Notes: generated by a model not told the origin, from the sequence alone. 64,000 nt of DNA from Lachnospiraceae bacterium (GCA_017463225.1 JAFTPO010000046.1:1-64000), one strand, 5' to 3'. Positions 46,924 to 56,556 are shown, counted from the first letter of the stretch. Translations and numbers: made by a program.

Positions 46924-47124
46924 CTACATTTGCTTTCTTACAACACTATATTCATCCCCATACTTATAATAAGGACAATTATAATATGTATCCGACATAA
47001 ACCTTGCCATCTCATCCTCATCTAAATTCACATCACATACATAGCACTCATATTCGTCATCATACATATAGTAAGCACAGCTCTCACAGTGTGAAGGTCT
47101 TTCTTTTCTCTTTTTATCTGCCAT
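46924..47124 (-). CDS. Small Cys-rich protein (DUF6472-like)
   Basis: This 66-residue protein has Cys pairs CESC and CYVC and a later Cys in YYNCPYYKYGDEY, spaced as in a possible zinc or Fe-S site, plus many acidic and Tyr residues. I recall similar small proteins (DUF6472) in Lachnospiraceae with no known function. It starts one base after the HAD hydrolase stop and is followed closely by the shikimate-kinase-like gene, so the three form a tight operon. Confidence 0.75.
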   Translation of the reverse strand: MADKKRKERPSHCESCAYYMYDDEYECYVCDVNLDEDEMARFMSDTYYNCPYYKYGDEYSVVRKQM

Positions 47125-47125
47125 A

Positions 47126-47788
47126 TTAAAACACCACCTGTTCCTTTGTCATATCACATATTATATCCCATTTATCTTTTTCCGTATCATCATAAACACC
47201 AATAACATCAAAGCCTGCATTAATTGCAGTATTTATGGCAAAGTTTGAATCCTCAAATATTACTGCTTCCTCTACACTTGCACCGGCCAGCTCGCAGGCC
47301 TTTAGATATACATCCGGCTTTTGTTTACTGGCACCGACCATAGTACATGTAACCAAGCCGTCCATATATTCCATAATTCCATTTCTCTCAAGACATTTTT
47401 GTACCATGTCATATTCATTTGCAGTGGCAACAACAAGATGATAGCCCAGTTCCTTTAGTCTAATAATTAAGTCTGCAGCACCAGGTTTCAGCAATAAATC
47501 CTTTTCGTAGTGAACTCTCGCTAACTCCATAATTTCCTCAGTTATAGTTTCAAGCTCTTTATCTACCCCAAAGTATTCTTTAATATATACTGATGCATCA
47601 CTTATTGTCATCATCTTTACCCTTGTACAAAAATCCGGTTCAGGATGATATCCCATTCCCTCAAGGTAATCAATATCAAGCCTTGCCCACATTGGCATAC
47701 TATCAAGCAAGGTCCCATCAACATCAAATATCAATGCCTTCTTACCCTGAATGATTGGATTTATTTTATCTAATATATATTCAGTCAT
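47126..47788 (-). CDS. HAD family hydrolase, beta-phosphoglucomutase-like
   Basis: The 220-residue protein has HAD motif I LIFDVDGTLLDSMPMW, a helical cap, motif II VATANE, the Lys in KQKPDVYLKAC, and motif IV FEDSNFAI. This is the class I cap type of phosphatases and phosphoglucomutases. The second Asp of DVDGT suggests phosphatase or mutase activity on a sugar phosphate. The substrate is unknown. GGGAG precedes the ATG. Confidence 0.85.
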   Translation of the reverse strand: MTEYILDKINPIIQGKKALIFDVDGTLLDSMPMWARLDIDYLEGMGYHPEPDFCTRVKMMTISDASVYIKEYFGVDKELETITEEIMELARVHYEKDLLLKPGAADLIIRLKELGYHLVVATANEYDMVQKCLERNGIMEYMDGLVTCTMVGASKQKPDVYLKACELAGASVEEAVIFEDSNFAINTAINAGFDVIGVYDDTEKDKWDIICDMTKEQVVF

Positions 47789-47801
47789 ATATAACTCCCT
47801 A

Positions 47802-48758
47802 TTATCTATTGTTTAACTCCATAACAAGCTCATAAAATGTATTAACAATATGATTAGCCCTAGTCATTTCTATATCATAGTCTATTTTTTTTGACAATGG
47901 AGGATAATTTTTAAAGTTATTAGACTTAATTTTTAGTTCTATAGTATCGCCTTCCATAATAATACACATTGGCATCTTAAAATTAACAATCTTTTCAATT
48001 AACTCTTTAATTCTATCATTTACCAGCTTACCAGCTTTATCTGCATCTATTGTTTTAATACAGTATTCTTTATCTATAATATTATTGTTAGTTGTAAGAG
48101 AAGAATACATCTTAACTCCATTAATATAATCCTTCTTCTGGAATTTCTTATGGTAAATATATATATTAAAAGGTAATCTTCTAGTGTTCTCAAATAAACA
48201 ATCAAGTTCAACATCCTTTGATGTAGCTCGCATTGTACGGACATTGAAATAATACAAGAAACCAAGGTCCTCATTATTCATACGCCATCTTACCACATTC
48301 TCAAGCTTTAAGCTTATATCTGAGATGTCTGCTAATATTGAAAGATAAGCCTGCTTACAATATACATAGTACTCATGATCTGCTTTACTTCTTTTTGTAC
48401 TACGGCTTTCAAAGTCATCAGATTTAACATCAGTGACTTCAATACTCTTTATTGTTACATTTTCTTGATTCTCCAAAGCCTTCACGTAAAACAAATTGTT
48501 ATATCTATTCATAAAATCATTTTTACTTTCAATATATCTGCTTACCATTACCACTATTATAATTAGAGGTAAAAATATTAAGGCCATAAATAAAAGAGTA
48601 CCTGCAGGTGAATCGCCAAATGGCTCATCCACCCAGCCCATACCAGTTGCAAAGAAAAACACAAAATCTGCAACAACTATGAAACTCATTAGTATAATTA
48701 TTAAAATCCATATTTTTATCTTATTTTGTACTTCAACAAGTTCTTTAAAGCTATCCAT
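47802..48758 (-). CDS. Membrane protein of unknown function, two N-terminal membrane segments
   Basis: I do not recognise this 318-residue protein. From ATG 48758 (MDSFKELVEVQ), well placed after GGAGGATAAATAT, it has two hydrophobic segments (about residues 18-40 and 55-80) and a long soluble domain of about 230 residues, Lys/Asn-rich with many strands. An upstream in-frame start would add 28 residues without a ribosome site. It follows the fabZ terminator and precedes the HAD gene by 13 bases. Confidence 0.65.
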   Translation of the reverse strand: MDSFKELVEVQNKIKIWILIIILMSFIVVADFVFFFATGMGWVDEPFGDSPAGTLLFMALIFLPLIIIVVMVSRYIESKNDFMNRYNNLFYVKALENQENVTIKSIEVTDVKSDDFESRSTKRSKADHEYYVYCKQAYLSILADISDISLKLENVVRWRMNNEDLGFLYYFNVRTMRATSKDVELDCLFENTRRLPFNIYIYHKKFQKKDYINGVKMYSSLTTNNNIIDKEYCIKTIDADKAGKLVNDRIKELIEKIVNFKMPMCIIMEGDTIELKIKSNNFKNYPPLSKKIDYDIEMTRANHIVNTFYELVMELNNR

Positions 48759-48828
48759 ATATTTATCCTCCAAGTTAGTAAATAATGCAAAATATATTCT
48801 ACACTTTAAATCGTACACTTTCAAGAAG

Positions 48829-48861
48829 AAAACCCCTGACATTTTCCAACATCAGGGGTTT
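48829..48861 (-). terminator. Terminator of the fab operon
   Basis: AAACCCCTGA and TCAGGGGTTT pair (10 bp, 12-base loop) and are followed on the minus strand by TTCTTCTTG. It is 13 bases after the fabZ stop. Confidence 0.85.
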
Positions 48862-48874
48862 AATAATTATATTA

Positions 48875-49300
48875 CTATCCTATTGCAAATGTAAGCTCTG
48901 CAGTAACTGCAATCTTACCATCAACTTTAGCTACAGCATTGCCATAGCCGATAGGTCCCTTACGAGCAGTAAGCTCACACTCAAGCTCTAAAACATCTCC
49001 TGGGATAACCTGCTTCTTAAATCTGGCGTTCTTAATTCCACCAAAGAAAGCAACCTTACCCTTGTTTTCCTCCTCTGAAAGGATTGCAACTGCTCCAACC
49101 TGAGCTAACGCTTCGATAATAAGCACACCAGGCATAACGTGTTGGCTTGGGAAATGTCCACAAAACTGCATCTCATTAGCAGACACACACTTGATACCCT
49201 TAGCAAATTTACCAGGTTCAAAATCTGTAATCCTATCTACTAATAAAAATGGATATCTATGAGGTATAATCTCTTGTATCTGATTTGAATTTAACTCCAT
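48875..49300 (-). CDS. fabZ: 3-hydroxyacyl-ACP dehydratase FabZ
   Basis: FabZ dehydrates 3-hydroxyacyl-ACP in each elongation cycle. The 141-residue hot-dog protein has [11 protein letters not shown], the catalytic His in [12 protein letters not shown] and Glu in LIIEALAQ. It is the last gene of the fab operon, three bases after fabF. Confidence 0.97.
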   Translation of the reverse strand: MELNSNQIQEIIPHRYPFLLVDRITDFEPGKFAKGIKCVSANEMQFCGHFPSQHVMPGVLIIEALAQVGAVAILSEEENKGKVAFFGGIKNARFKKQVIPGDVLELECELTARKGPIGYGNAVAKVDGKIAVTAELTFAIG

Positions 49301-49303
49301 AAT

Positions 49304-50542
49304 TTACTCCTCCCACTTCTTTAAGAGAATACTTGCATTGTGACCACCAAATCCAAGAGAATTAGAAAGCGCATAATCCACCTGAATATTTCTTCCCTCA
49401 TTTGGCACAATATCAAGATCACATTCCTCATCAGGAACTCTATAATTGATTGTAGCAGGAATAAATCCATCCTTCAACGCTAATGTAGTGAAAATAGCCT
49501 CAACAGCTCCTGCTCCACCTAAAAGATGACCAGTCATAGACTTAGTTGAGCTAACCATAAGCTTGTAAGCATGCTCTCCAAAAGCAGTCTTGATTGCCAT
49601 AGTCTCACCTGCATCATTTAAATGAGTTGATGTACCGTGAGCATTAATATATCCAACCTTATCAGGTGTAATTCCTGCATCACCCAACGCCATAGTCATA
49701 GCAGCTGCTCCACCTGAACCATCTGGAAGTGGTGCTGTAATGTGATAAGCATCACATGTAGCTCCATAGCCAACTACCTCAGCATATATCTTAGCACCTC
49801 TTGCCTTTGCATGCTCATACTCCTCAAGTACAAGTGCTCCTGCGCCCTCTCCCATAACAAAACCAGAACGCTCCTTGTCAAATGGAATTGATGCTCTATT
49901 ACAATCCTCAGTTTTATTCAATGCCTGCATTGCTGTGAATCCACCAAGTCCAAGATGTGTTATGGCACTCTCTGAACCTCCACAAAGCATAACCTCTGCA
50001 TAGCCATCTCTAATATAATGGAATGCATCACCTATTGCATTATTACTACTTGCACATGCAGTAACTACGCAGGTACACATACCCTTAAAGCCTGTTCTAA
50101 TGGCAATATTTCCAGCAGCCATATTTGATATTCCCATAGGAATATAAAATGGAGAAACTTTATCATAGCCTCTTCTCTCACCAGTGTTATAATTTGCCTC
50201 TGTTGTGGCCATTCCACCTATACCACTTGAAAAGATTATTCCACAACGTATAGGATCCTCATTCTCCATATTCAAATTACTATCCTCAAATGCCTCAACT
50301 GCAGATACAAGGGCAAACTGAGAATACTTGTCCATTCTTCTTAATTCTTTCTTATCTATAACTGTCTCAGGAGCAAAATCCTTAACCTCTCCTGCCACCT
50401 TTACAGCGTGATCTGTTGTATCAATCTGAGTGATTGGAGCTATACCACAAACACCCTTCTTGGCATTCTCCCAAGTGTCCTTTACATTATTACCGATTGG
50501 GTTAACTGTTCCAAGACCTGTAATTACGACTCTTCTCTTCAT
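49304..50542 (-). CDS. fabF: 3-oxoacyl-ACP synthase II FabF
   Basis: FabF condenses malonyl-ACP with acyl-ACP. The 412-residue thiolase-fold protein has VVITGLGTVNPIGN, the nucleophile Cys in VTACASSNNAIGDA (about residue 163), and His residues in NAHGTSTHLND and SMTGHLLGGAG. It lies between fabG and fabZ. Confidence 0.97.
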   Translation of the reverse strand: MKRRVVITGLGTVNPIGNNVKDTWENAKKGVCGIAPITQIDTTDHAVKVAGEVKDFAPETVIDKKELRRMDKYSQFALVSAVEAFEDSNLNMENEDPIRCGIIFSSGIGGMATTEANYNTGERRGYDKVSPFYIPMGISNMAAGNIAIRTGFKGMCTCVVTACASSNNAIGDAFHYIRDGYAEVMLCGGSESAITHLGLGGFTAMQALNKTEDCNRASIPFDKERSGFVMGEGAGALVLEEYEHAKARGAKIYAEVVGYGATCDAYHITAPLPDGSGGAAAMTMALGDAGITPDKVGYINAHGTSTHLNDAGETMAIKTAFGEHAYKLMVSSTKSMTGHLLGGAGAVEAIFTTLALKDGFIPATINYRVPDEECDLDIVPNEGRNIQVDYALSNSLGFGGHNASILLKKWEE

Positions 50543-50563
50543 ATTATCTCCTTTTCTCTATAC

Positions 50564-51307
50564 TTACATAGCCATTCCGCCATCAACACATATAACCTGT
50601 CCTGTTATGTAGCTTGCATAATCTGATGCAAGGAATACAACTACATTGGCAATATCATCACCTGTTCCCATTCTCTTTAACGGTATAGCCTTAAGCATCT
50701 CCTCTGCCACAGACTCATTTAAAGCTGATGTCATATCTGTCTCGATAAATCCCGGAGCAATAGCATTTGAGGTAATTCCTCTTGAAGCAAGCTCCTTAGC
50801 TACTGACTTAGTCATACCAATAAGACCAGCCTTACTCGCTGCATAATTAACCTGTCCGGCATTTCCAAATACACCAACTACGCTGCTTATATTAATTATT
50901 CTTCCTGAACGCTGCTTAAGCATAATCTTAGACACATCCTTTGTAAAAAGGAAGGCGCCTTTAAGATTAGTATCAATAACCTGCTCAAAATCTGCCTCTG
51001 TCATCTTAAGCATAAGATTATCCTTTGTGATACCTGCATTATTAACCAATATATCGATAGAACCAAACTCTTCCTTGGTCTTAGAAACCATTGAAGAAAC
51101 ATCTTCATAGTTTGCAACATCGGCCTTCATGGCCATAGCCTTTACACCAAGCTCCTCACAGAGTTTTACTGTTTCATTGGCTCCATCAGAACCGTGTGCA
51201 TAGCAAGTAACAACATTCGCACCCGCTTTTGCCAAAGCTAAGCAAATACTTCTTCCAATTCCTCTACTACCACCTGTTACTATGGCAGTTTTACCATCTA
51301 ATCTCAT
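50564..51307 (-). CDS. fabG: 3-oxoacyl-ACP reductase FabG
   Basis: FabG reduces 3-oxoacyl-ACP with NADPH. The 247-residue short-chain dehydrogenase has TGGSRGIGRSIC, NNAGITKDN, the catalytic Ser in INISSVVG and the YAASKAG motif, and ends in ITGQVICVDGGMAM. It lies between fabD and fabF. Confidence 0.97.
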   Translation of the reverse strand: MRLDGKTAIVTGGSRGIGRSICLALAKAGANVVTCYAHGSDGANETVKLCEELGVKAMAMKADVANYEDVSSMVSKTKEEFGSIDILVNNAGITKDNLMLKMTEADFEQVIDTNLKGAFLFTKDVSKIMLKQRSGRIINISSVVGVFGNAGQVNYAASKAGLIGMTKSVAKELASRGITSNAIAPGFIETDMTSALNESVAEEMLKAIPLKRMGTGDDIANVVVFLASDYASYITGQVICVDGGMAM

Positions 51308-51331
51308 CTATTCTACCTCACAAATATAAAT

Positions 51332-52273
51332 CTACTTAAGTGCCTCTAAAACTGCATTTAAGCTGTCAACATTCTCAATTGAATATGCAGTAAGAGCTCT
51401 GTCTATTTTCTTGACAAATCCACTTAAGGTTTTTCCAGGGCCTATCTCAACGAAGGTATCAACACCCTGATTAATCATATATCTAATGGTATCCTCAAAA
51501 TACACACTGCTTTGAACCTGAATCTCAAGCATCTCAGGAATAGTCTTTCCTTCCTCTAACTCCTTACCAGTTGAATTAAAGATTACAGGGAAACTCATAT
51601 CACCGAAGCTCTCATCTTTAAATCTTTCAGCAAGCTTATCTCCTGCAGGCTTCATAAGTGAGGTGTGGAATGGACCGCTAACTGCAACAGGAACAATTCT
51701 CTTTGCACCCATCTCAGTCATAATCTCTCCTGCTCTTGTTATAACAGGTGTATCACCTGATACTGTAACCTGTACAGGAGTATTATAATTAGCAACCTCA
51801 GCTATATTAAACTGTGAATCTTTGAACTCCTCATGTGCCTGTTCACAAGCTTTCTTTATAGAATCTCTATCAAGACTCATAACAGCTATCATACCTACAT
51901 CTCTGCCTGTTACTGCCTCTTCCATTGACTTTCCTCTATATGCAACAAGATCTATAACCTGTTTCTCCTCAAATACTCCGGCTGAATAAAGGGCTGAATA
52001 CTCTCCAAGAGAAAGACCTGCAGCATACGCCGGCTCAATACCATTTGCCTTCAAAATCTTAGTAACTCCAACAGCAAATGCAACCATACATGGCTGAGTG
52101 TATCTTGTCTGTCCTAATTTCTCAATTGGTCCCTCAAAGCAACATTCTTTTATATCAAATCCAGGGTTTGCGTTATCAAAGGTTTCCTTGAACTCAGGAT
52201 ATGTATTATATAAGTCCTGTCCCATGCCTACACTCTGACTACCCTGTCCCGCATACAAAAATCCTATCTTCAT
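51332..52273 (-). CDS. fabD: Malonyl-CoA:ACP transacylase FabD
   Basis: FabD loads malonyl groups onto ACP. The 313-residue protein has GQGSQSVGMGQDLY near the N-terminus, the nucleophile Ser in GLSLGEYSAL and the His in VSGPFHTSLM. No acpP gene accompanies it. Confidence 0.96.
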   Translation of the reverse strand: MKIGFLYAGQGSQSVGMGQDLYNTYPEFKETFDNANPGFDIKECCFEGPIEKLGQTRYTQPCMVAFAVGVTKILKANGIEPAYAAGLSLGEYSALYSAGVFEEKQVIDLVAYRGKSMEEAVTGRDVGMIAVMSLDRDSIKKACEQAHEEFKDSQFNIAEVANYNTPVQVTVSGDTPVITRAGEIMTEMGAKRIVPVAVSGPFHTSLMKPAGDKLAERFKDESFGDMSFPVIFNSTGKELEEGKTIPEMLEIQVQSSVYFEDTIRYMINQGVDTFVEIGPGKTLSGFVKKIDRALTAYSIENVDSLNAVLEALK

Positions 52274-52290
52274 ATTAATCTCCTTTATTC

Positions 52291-53226
52291 TTAAATGGAC
52301 TGAGCATAAAGCTTGGAAAGCTCAGTCTTGGCATCCTCGTAAAGTTTCTCAAGTATATCAGCAACCGGCTTAATCTCAGTAACAAGACCACAAACCTGTC
52401 CTGCCATAAGAGAACCACCTTTAGTATCTCCTTCTAAAACAGCTTTTCTAAGAGAACCAAGTGTAAGCTGTTCTAATTCCTCTCTTGGAACATTCTGACC
52501 CTCAAGTTTAAGATATTCTCTAGCCATATTGTTCTTTATAACTCTTACAGGAGCTCCAGATGAACGTCCTGTAACGACAGTTCCATTATCTTTAGCTTTA
52601 ATTACTGCAAGCTTGTAATTCTCATGTATAGGACACTCTTCAGCAACCAGAAGACATGTACCTATCTGAACGCCTATAGCACCTAATGCCATAGCAGCAA
52701 CCATCTGTCTTCCATCAGCTATACCACCTGCAGCTATTACAGGAATATCTACAGCATCAACAACCATAGGAACAAGTGACATAGTGGTCATCTCACCAAC
52801 ATGGCCACCACTTTCACCGCCTTCAGCGATAACAGCGTCAACACCCATTCTCTCCATTCTCTTTGCAAGTGCTACACCTGAAACAACAGGGATAACCTTT
52901 GTACCAACAGCCTTCCAATCAGCCACATACTTCTCAGGAGAACCTGCGCCTGTTGTAATAACATCAACCTTCTCCTCTGTAAGCATCTTGGCTATATTAT
53001 CAACATCAGGATTCATAAGCATAAGATTAACACCAAAAGGCTTATCCGTTAATGCTCTACACTTATTTATCTCCTCTCTAATTCTCTCAGCATCAAAACC
53101 GCCTGATGCGATAAGGCCAAGTCCACCTGCATTTGACACAGCAGCTGCAAACTCACCTGTGGCAATATTTGCCATACCACCCTGAATAATAGGATATTTA
53201 ATATTCAAAAATTCATTTAATTTCAT
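52291..53226 (-). CDS. fabK: Enoyl-ACP reductase FabK (FMN-dependent)
   Basis: FabK performs the last reduction of each elongation cycle with FMN, in place of FabI. The 311-residue TIM-barrel protein (2-nitropropane-dioxygenase-like) has YPIIQGGMANIATG, EGGESGGHVG, IPVIAAGGIADG and GAIGVQIGT for FMN binding. I chose ATG 53226 because AAGGAG is seven bases upstream; an ATG six bases earlier is too close to it, and the longer frame overlaps fabH. A FabK-only organism would tolerate triclosan-type FabI inhibitors. Confidence 0.93.
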   Translation of the reverse strand: MKLNEFLNIKYPIIQGGMANIATGEFAAAVSNAGGLGLIASGGFDAERIREEINKCRALTDKPFGVNLMLMNPDVDNIAKMLTEEKVDVITTGAGSPEKYVADWKAVGTKVIPVVSGVALAKRMERMGVDAVIAEGGESGGHVGEMTTMSLVPMVVDAVDIPVIAAGGIADGRQMVAAMALGAIGVQIGTCLLVAEECPIHENYKLAVIKAKDNGTVVTGRSSGAPVRVIKNNMAREYLKLEGQNVPREELEQLTLGSLRKAVLEGDTKGGSLMAGQVCGLVTEIKPVADILEKLYEDAKTELSKLYAQSI

Positions 53227-53237
53227 TTTCATTCTCC

Positions 53238-54179
53238 TTACCACTCCATGTAAGCTCCACCCCAGGTGAGGCCACCACCAAATCCAACACAAATTATCTT
53301 CATACCAGGCTTTAACATTCCCTTTTGATTAAGCTCACTTAAAGCAATTGGTATACTTGCTGATGAAGTATTACCATACTCATCTAAATTTATATAGAAT
53401 TTATCAAGACTTTGCTTACATTTCTTAGCAACAGATTCTATAATTCTCATATTGGCCTGATGACAAACAAACAAATCTATATCATCAGCTGATACACCAG
53501 CCTTGTCCAAAAGCTCGAATATAGTCTTAGGTACAGTACTTACGGCAAACTTAAACACGTCACTTCCTAGCATAGACACGTATCTGTCTCCCTGTTCATT
53601 AGGACAATGCAATACAACATCATCTCCTTTTGATCCAAGTACTGAATAATAATTATTGTCAGCAAGCTCAATAACAGCAGCTCCAGCTCCGTCTCCGAAC
53701 AATATACATGTTCCTCTATCTGTCATATCAAGTATTTTTGATAATGTTTCACTACCGATTACAAGACCATATTTTTTGTCGCTCTGTAGTAGAATGCCTC
53801 TAGCAACCTGTATACCATACATAAAACCTGAACAGGCAGCATTTATATCAAAGCAAGGCATATTCCCAGGAAGCTCTAGTATGCTTTGAACCATACAAGC
53901 CATAGATGGTGTAAGGTTATCAGCTCTAACAGTTGCACAGATACATACACCAAGCTCCGACTTATCTATTCCTGCATTTTCAAGTGCCATCTTAGCTGCA
54001 GCAACAGCCAAGTCCTGATTCTTCTCAGTAGTTACGTGATGTCTTCTCCTTATTCCGGTTCTACTTGATATCCATTCATCGTTAGTATCAACAATTTTGC
54101 TTAAATCATCATTTGTCACCACATTATCGGGAGCATAGTGTCCTGTTCCCACAATGCGGAGTCCTTTAAAATTCTGCAT
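53238..54179 (-). CDS. fabH: 3-oxoacyl-ACP synthase III FabH
   Basis: FabH starts fatty acid synthesis by condensing acetyl- or branched acyl-CoA with malonyl-ACP. The 313-residue protein has EWISSRTGIRRRH, the catalytic Cys in DINAACSGFMYG, His in FVCHQANMRI and Asn in YGNTSSASIP. It lies directly downstream of accA. Confidence 0.96.
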   Translation of the reverse strand: MQNFKGLRIVGTGHYAPDNVVTNDDLSKIVDTNDEWISSRTGIRRRHHVTTEKNQDLAVAAAKMALENAGIDKSELGVCICATVRADNLTPSMACMVQSILELPGNMPCFDINAACSGFMYGIQVARGILLQSDKKYGLVIGSETLSKILDMTDRGTCILFGDGAGAAVIELADNNYYSVLGSKGDDVVLHCPNEQGDRYVSMLGSDVFKFAVSTVPKTIFELLDKAGVSADDIDLFVCHQANMRIIESVAKKCKQSLDKFYINLDEYGNTSSASIPIALSELNQKGMLKPGMKIICVGFGGGLTWGGAYMEW

Positions 54180-54193
54180 AATATCTCCTTAAT

Positions 54194-55135
54194 CTATACT
54201 AGCTTCAGATAATCTGAATCTATGCTTCTAAACTTCTTATATCTATGCTTACTAACATCATCACCATCCATCTTGGAATACTTAGCAAGCTCCTTGTGTA
54301 AATATTTACTCACAGTCTTATATACTGCCTTAGGGTTGATATGAGCTCCTCCAACAGGCTCTGGAATTATGTCATCTATGACATTAAATCCCTTTAAATC
54401 CTGTGCTGTAAGCTTCATCATCTCACAGGCCTCATCGCTTCTTGATGAATCCTTCCAAAGAATGGTTGCATAACCTTCCGGTGAAAGAATTGAATAAACT
54501 GCATTCTCCATCATAAGAACTGAGTTAGCAACACCTATGGCTAAAGCACCTCCGCTACTTCCTTCTCCTGTAACAACAGCTATAACAGGAACCTTAAGAG
54601 CACTCATCTTAGCAAGATTTGTAGCTATGGCAGTACCCTGCCCATTCTCCTCAGCCTCAAGTCCGGGATATGCTCCCGGTGTATCTATAAAAGTAATAAT
54701 AGGTCTTCCAAACTTCTCAGCCTGCTTCATAAGACGCAATGCCTTACGATAGCCTTCCGGACCAGGCATACCAAAATTACACTTTAAATTCTCAGCTAAA
54801 TCATTACCCTTTCTGTGACCAATTACGGTTACAGGAACACCGGAAAATGTTGCTATGCCACCTAATATACTACCATCTTCCTTACCAAGGTCATCACCTT
54901 GCTGCTCAAAGAAATCTTCAAATATATTATCTATATAATCTGTAATCTTAGGTCTCTTCTTATGTCTTGCAAGAAACACCTTATCATGTGGACCTAAGTT
55001 CTTGCACATCTTAATAAGATCATGTCTCTGTCTCTTTAACACGTAAAGCTGAGCCTCATCTAATACTTCTGCAGCATATATTGCTTCTATTTGGCTATCT
55101 ATCTCATTAATCTTTGCATCTATTTCCTTAATCAT
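54194..55135 (-). CDS. accA: Acetyl-CoA carboxylase carboxyltransferase subunit alpha
   Basis: AccA with AccD moves the carboxyl group from biotin to acetyl-CoA, forming malonyl-CoA. The 313-residue protein has the helical N-terminus (LKRQRHDLIKMCKNLGPHDKVFLARH), VTVIGHRKGND, NFGMPGPEGYRKALRLM, FIDTPGAYPG and GEGSSGGALAIGVAN. It starts two bases after accD. accB and accC are not in this operon. Confidence 0.97.
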   Translation of the reverse strand: MIKEIDAKINEIDSQIEAIYAAEVLDEAQLYVLKRQRHDLIKMCKNLGPHDKVFLARHKKRPKITDYIDNIFEDFFEQQGDDLGKEDGSILGGIATFSGVPVTVIGHRKGNDLAENLKCNFGMPGPEGYRKALRLMKQAEKFGRPIITFIDTPGAYPGLEAEENGQGTAIATNLAKMSALKVPVIAVVTGEGSSGGALAIGVANSVLMMENAVYSILSPEGYATILWKDSSRSDEACEMMKLTAQDLKGFNVIDDIIPEPVGGAHINPKAVYKTVSKYLHKELAKYSKMDGDDVSKHRYKKFRSIDSDYLKLV

Positions 55136-55137
55136 AA

Positions 55138-56052
55138 TTACCTACCTCTCTTACTATGGAGTCTAAGAATATGAGCAATTGTTTCTCTCATCTTATCTCG
55201 AGGAACGACCTGGTCAACAAAGCCATGTGCCTGTTGAAACTCCGAACGCTGAAAGCCCTCTGGAAGCTTCTGTCCTATAGTCTGCTCGATTACTCTTGGT
55301 CCTGCAAAGCCTATAAGCGCATCAGGCTCAGCAAGTGTAATATCACCTAAAGTCGCAAAGCTTGCTGTTACACCACCGGTTGTTGGATGTGTTAAAACCG
55401 AAATATACAAGCCTCCATTGTTGTTAAACTTCTCAACTGCTGCACTAGTTTTGGCCATTTGCATAAGAGATAAAATTCCCTCCTGCATTCTTGCACCACC
55501 ACTGGCAGTAAATATGATAAGAGGAAGCTTCTTTCTATCTGCATACTCTACGGCGTTAGTAATCTTTTCGCCTACAGCTATACCCATACTTCCCATAAGG
55601 AATTTACTACTCATAACTGCAACAACAGCATCATATCCATCTATCTTAGCTGTACCAGCTAATACTGCCTCATCTAAACCAGTCTTTTCTCTAAGACTAA
55701 GTATCTTATCCTCATAATCCGGAACCTCCAGTGGGTTTGTAAGCTCAACTTTACATTTTAATGGCTTAAATGTACCCTTATCCACCAGGCTTTTCATTCT
55801 CTTATCTGCGGATATAACAAAGTGATGGCCACATGCTACACATACATTAAGATTATCCTTAATCTCCTGTTTACTAAATTCCTGCTTACACTTAGGACAT
55901 ACTGTTGTATCCTGCTGCGTAATGAAATCTGAGTTTTTTTCAACACTTTTTTCTTCAGTATCCTTAGTTTCCTCAGGCATATTATTGTTAAGTTTTATAA
56001 CTTCAACATGGTCTGTGGACTTCTTAAATAATTTTTTTAGATTAACTTTCAT
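55138..56052 (-). CDS. accD: Acetyl-CoA carboxylase carboxyltransferase subunit beta
   Basis: AccD is the zinc-containing partner of AccA. The 304-residue protein has the four-Cys zinc finger (CPKC and CVACGHH, about residues 53-77), FTASGGARMQEG and IGFAGPRVIEQTI. It is the first gene of the fab operon, with GGAGAG before the ATG. Confidence 0.97.
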   Translation of the reverse strand: MKVNLKKLFKKSTDHVEVIKLNNNMPEETKDTEEKSVEKNSDFITQQDTTVCPKCKQEFSKQEIKDNLNVCVACGHHFVISADKRMKSLVDKGTFKPLKCKVELTNPLEVPDYEDKILSLREKTGLDEAVLAGTAKIDGYDAVVAVMSSKFLMGSMGIAVGEKITNAVEYADRKKLPLIIFTASGGARMQEGILSLMQMAKTSAAVEKFNNNGGLYISVLTHPTTGGVTASFATLGDITLAEPDALIGFAGPRVIEQTIGQKLPEGFQRSEFQQAHGFVDQVVPRDKMRETIAHILRLHSKRGR

Positions 56053-56084
56053 GTTATCTCTCCATACTATAAAATAATTTATTT

Positions 56085-56097
56085 ACTCAAATTGAGT
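56085..56097. promoter_or_regulatory. Candidate operator upstream of accD
   Basis: ACTCAA-A-TTGAGT, a perfect 6+1+6 palindrome about 35 bases before the accD ATG. It could be the site of a fatty-acid regulator (FabT- or FapR-like), but it does not match the published form of either (its half-sites face the other way from FabT). No regulator gene is in the operon. Confidence 0.35.
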
Positions 56098-56316
56098 GAT
56101 TTTCTACAAACATTTGGTAAATATAAGCGAATTATTTAAGTATTTTTACATAGTTTTAGTCAAATGTCAATATTTTCAATATATCAATAATGTCTTTTTA
56201 TTAGTACATAACGCAATATTTCTAATTCACCCTGTAGATTAAACTATAATTTCTTGAATTATTTTAATCCCTATGGTAATATTTTCGTAAATATCAAGAA
56301 ACTGGAAGGAAGTACT

Positions 56317-56556
56317 ATGTTTTTCATTGTTGTGCTAATAGCTATATATAGTGGCATATATTTAACAGTCTTTGTGCAGGCTCATAAAGATGCAAATATG
56401 ATAAAGCCTCTAACTATTATGACAGCAGGTATGCTTATCTTACTTGCTATCACAGCTATAATATGCCTTTCATTTGGCTACTGGTATTTTAGTATAATTA
56501 TATTGATAGTTATATTAGGTTTACTTAACTTTCTATCATTCCTTATAAAATATTAA
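56317..56556 (+). CDS. Small membrane protein, 79 residues
   Basis: From ATG 56317, behind GGAAGGAAG, the product is 79 residues with three hydrophobic segments (MFFIVVLIAIYSGIYLTVF, then two after HKDAN) and almost no soluble part. It is one of the few plus-strand genes, divergent from the fab operon and convergent with rnhA through a shared terminator. Function unknown. Confidence 0.7.
   Translation: MFFIVVLIAIYSGIYLTVFVQAHKDANMIKPLTIMTAGMLILLAITAIICLSFGYWYFSIIILIVILGLLNFLSFLIKY

Noticed and set aside
48496-48894. 132-residue plus-strand frame near fabZ
   Set aside because: Antisense to the two-segment membrane protein, crosses the fab terminator, and has no ribosome site.
53227-53292. 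Longer start for fabK beginning MCWIWWW
   Set aside because: The extension overlaps the end of fabH in another frame and has no ribosome site; ATG 53226 with AAGGAG is better.
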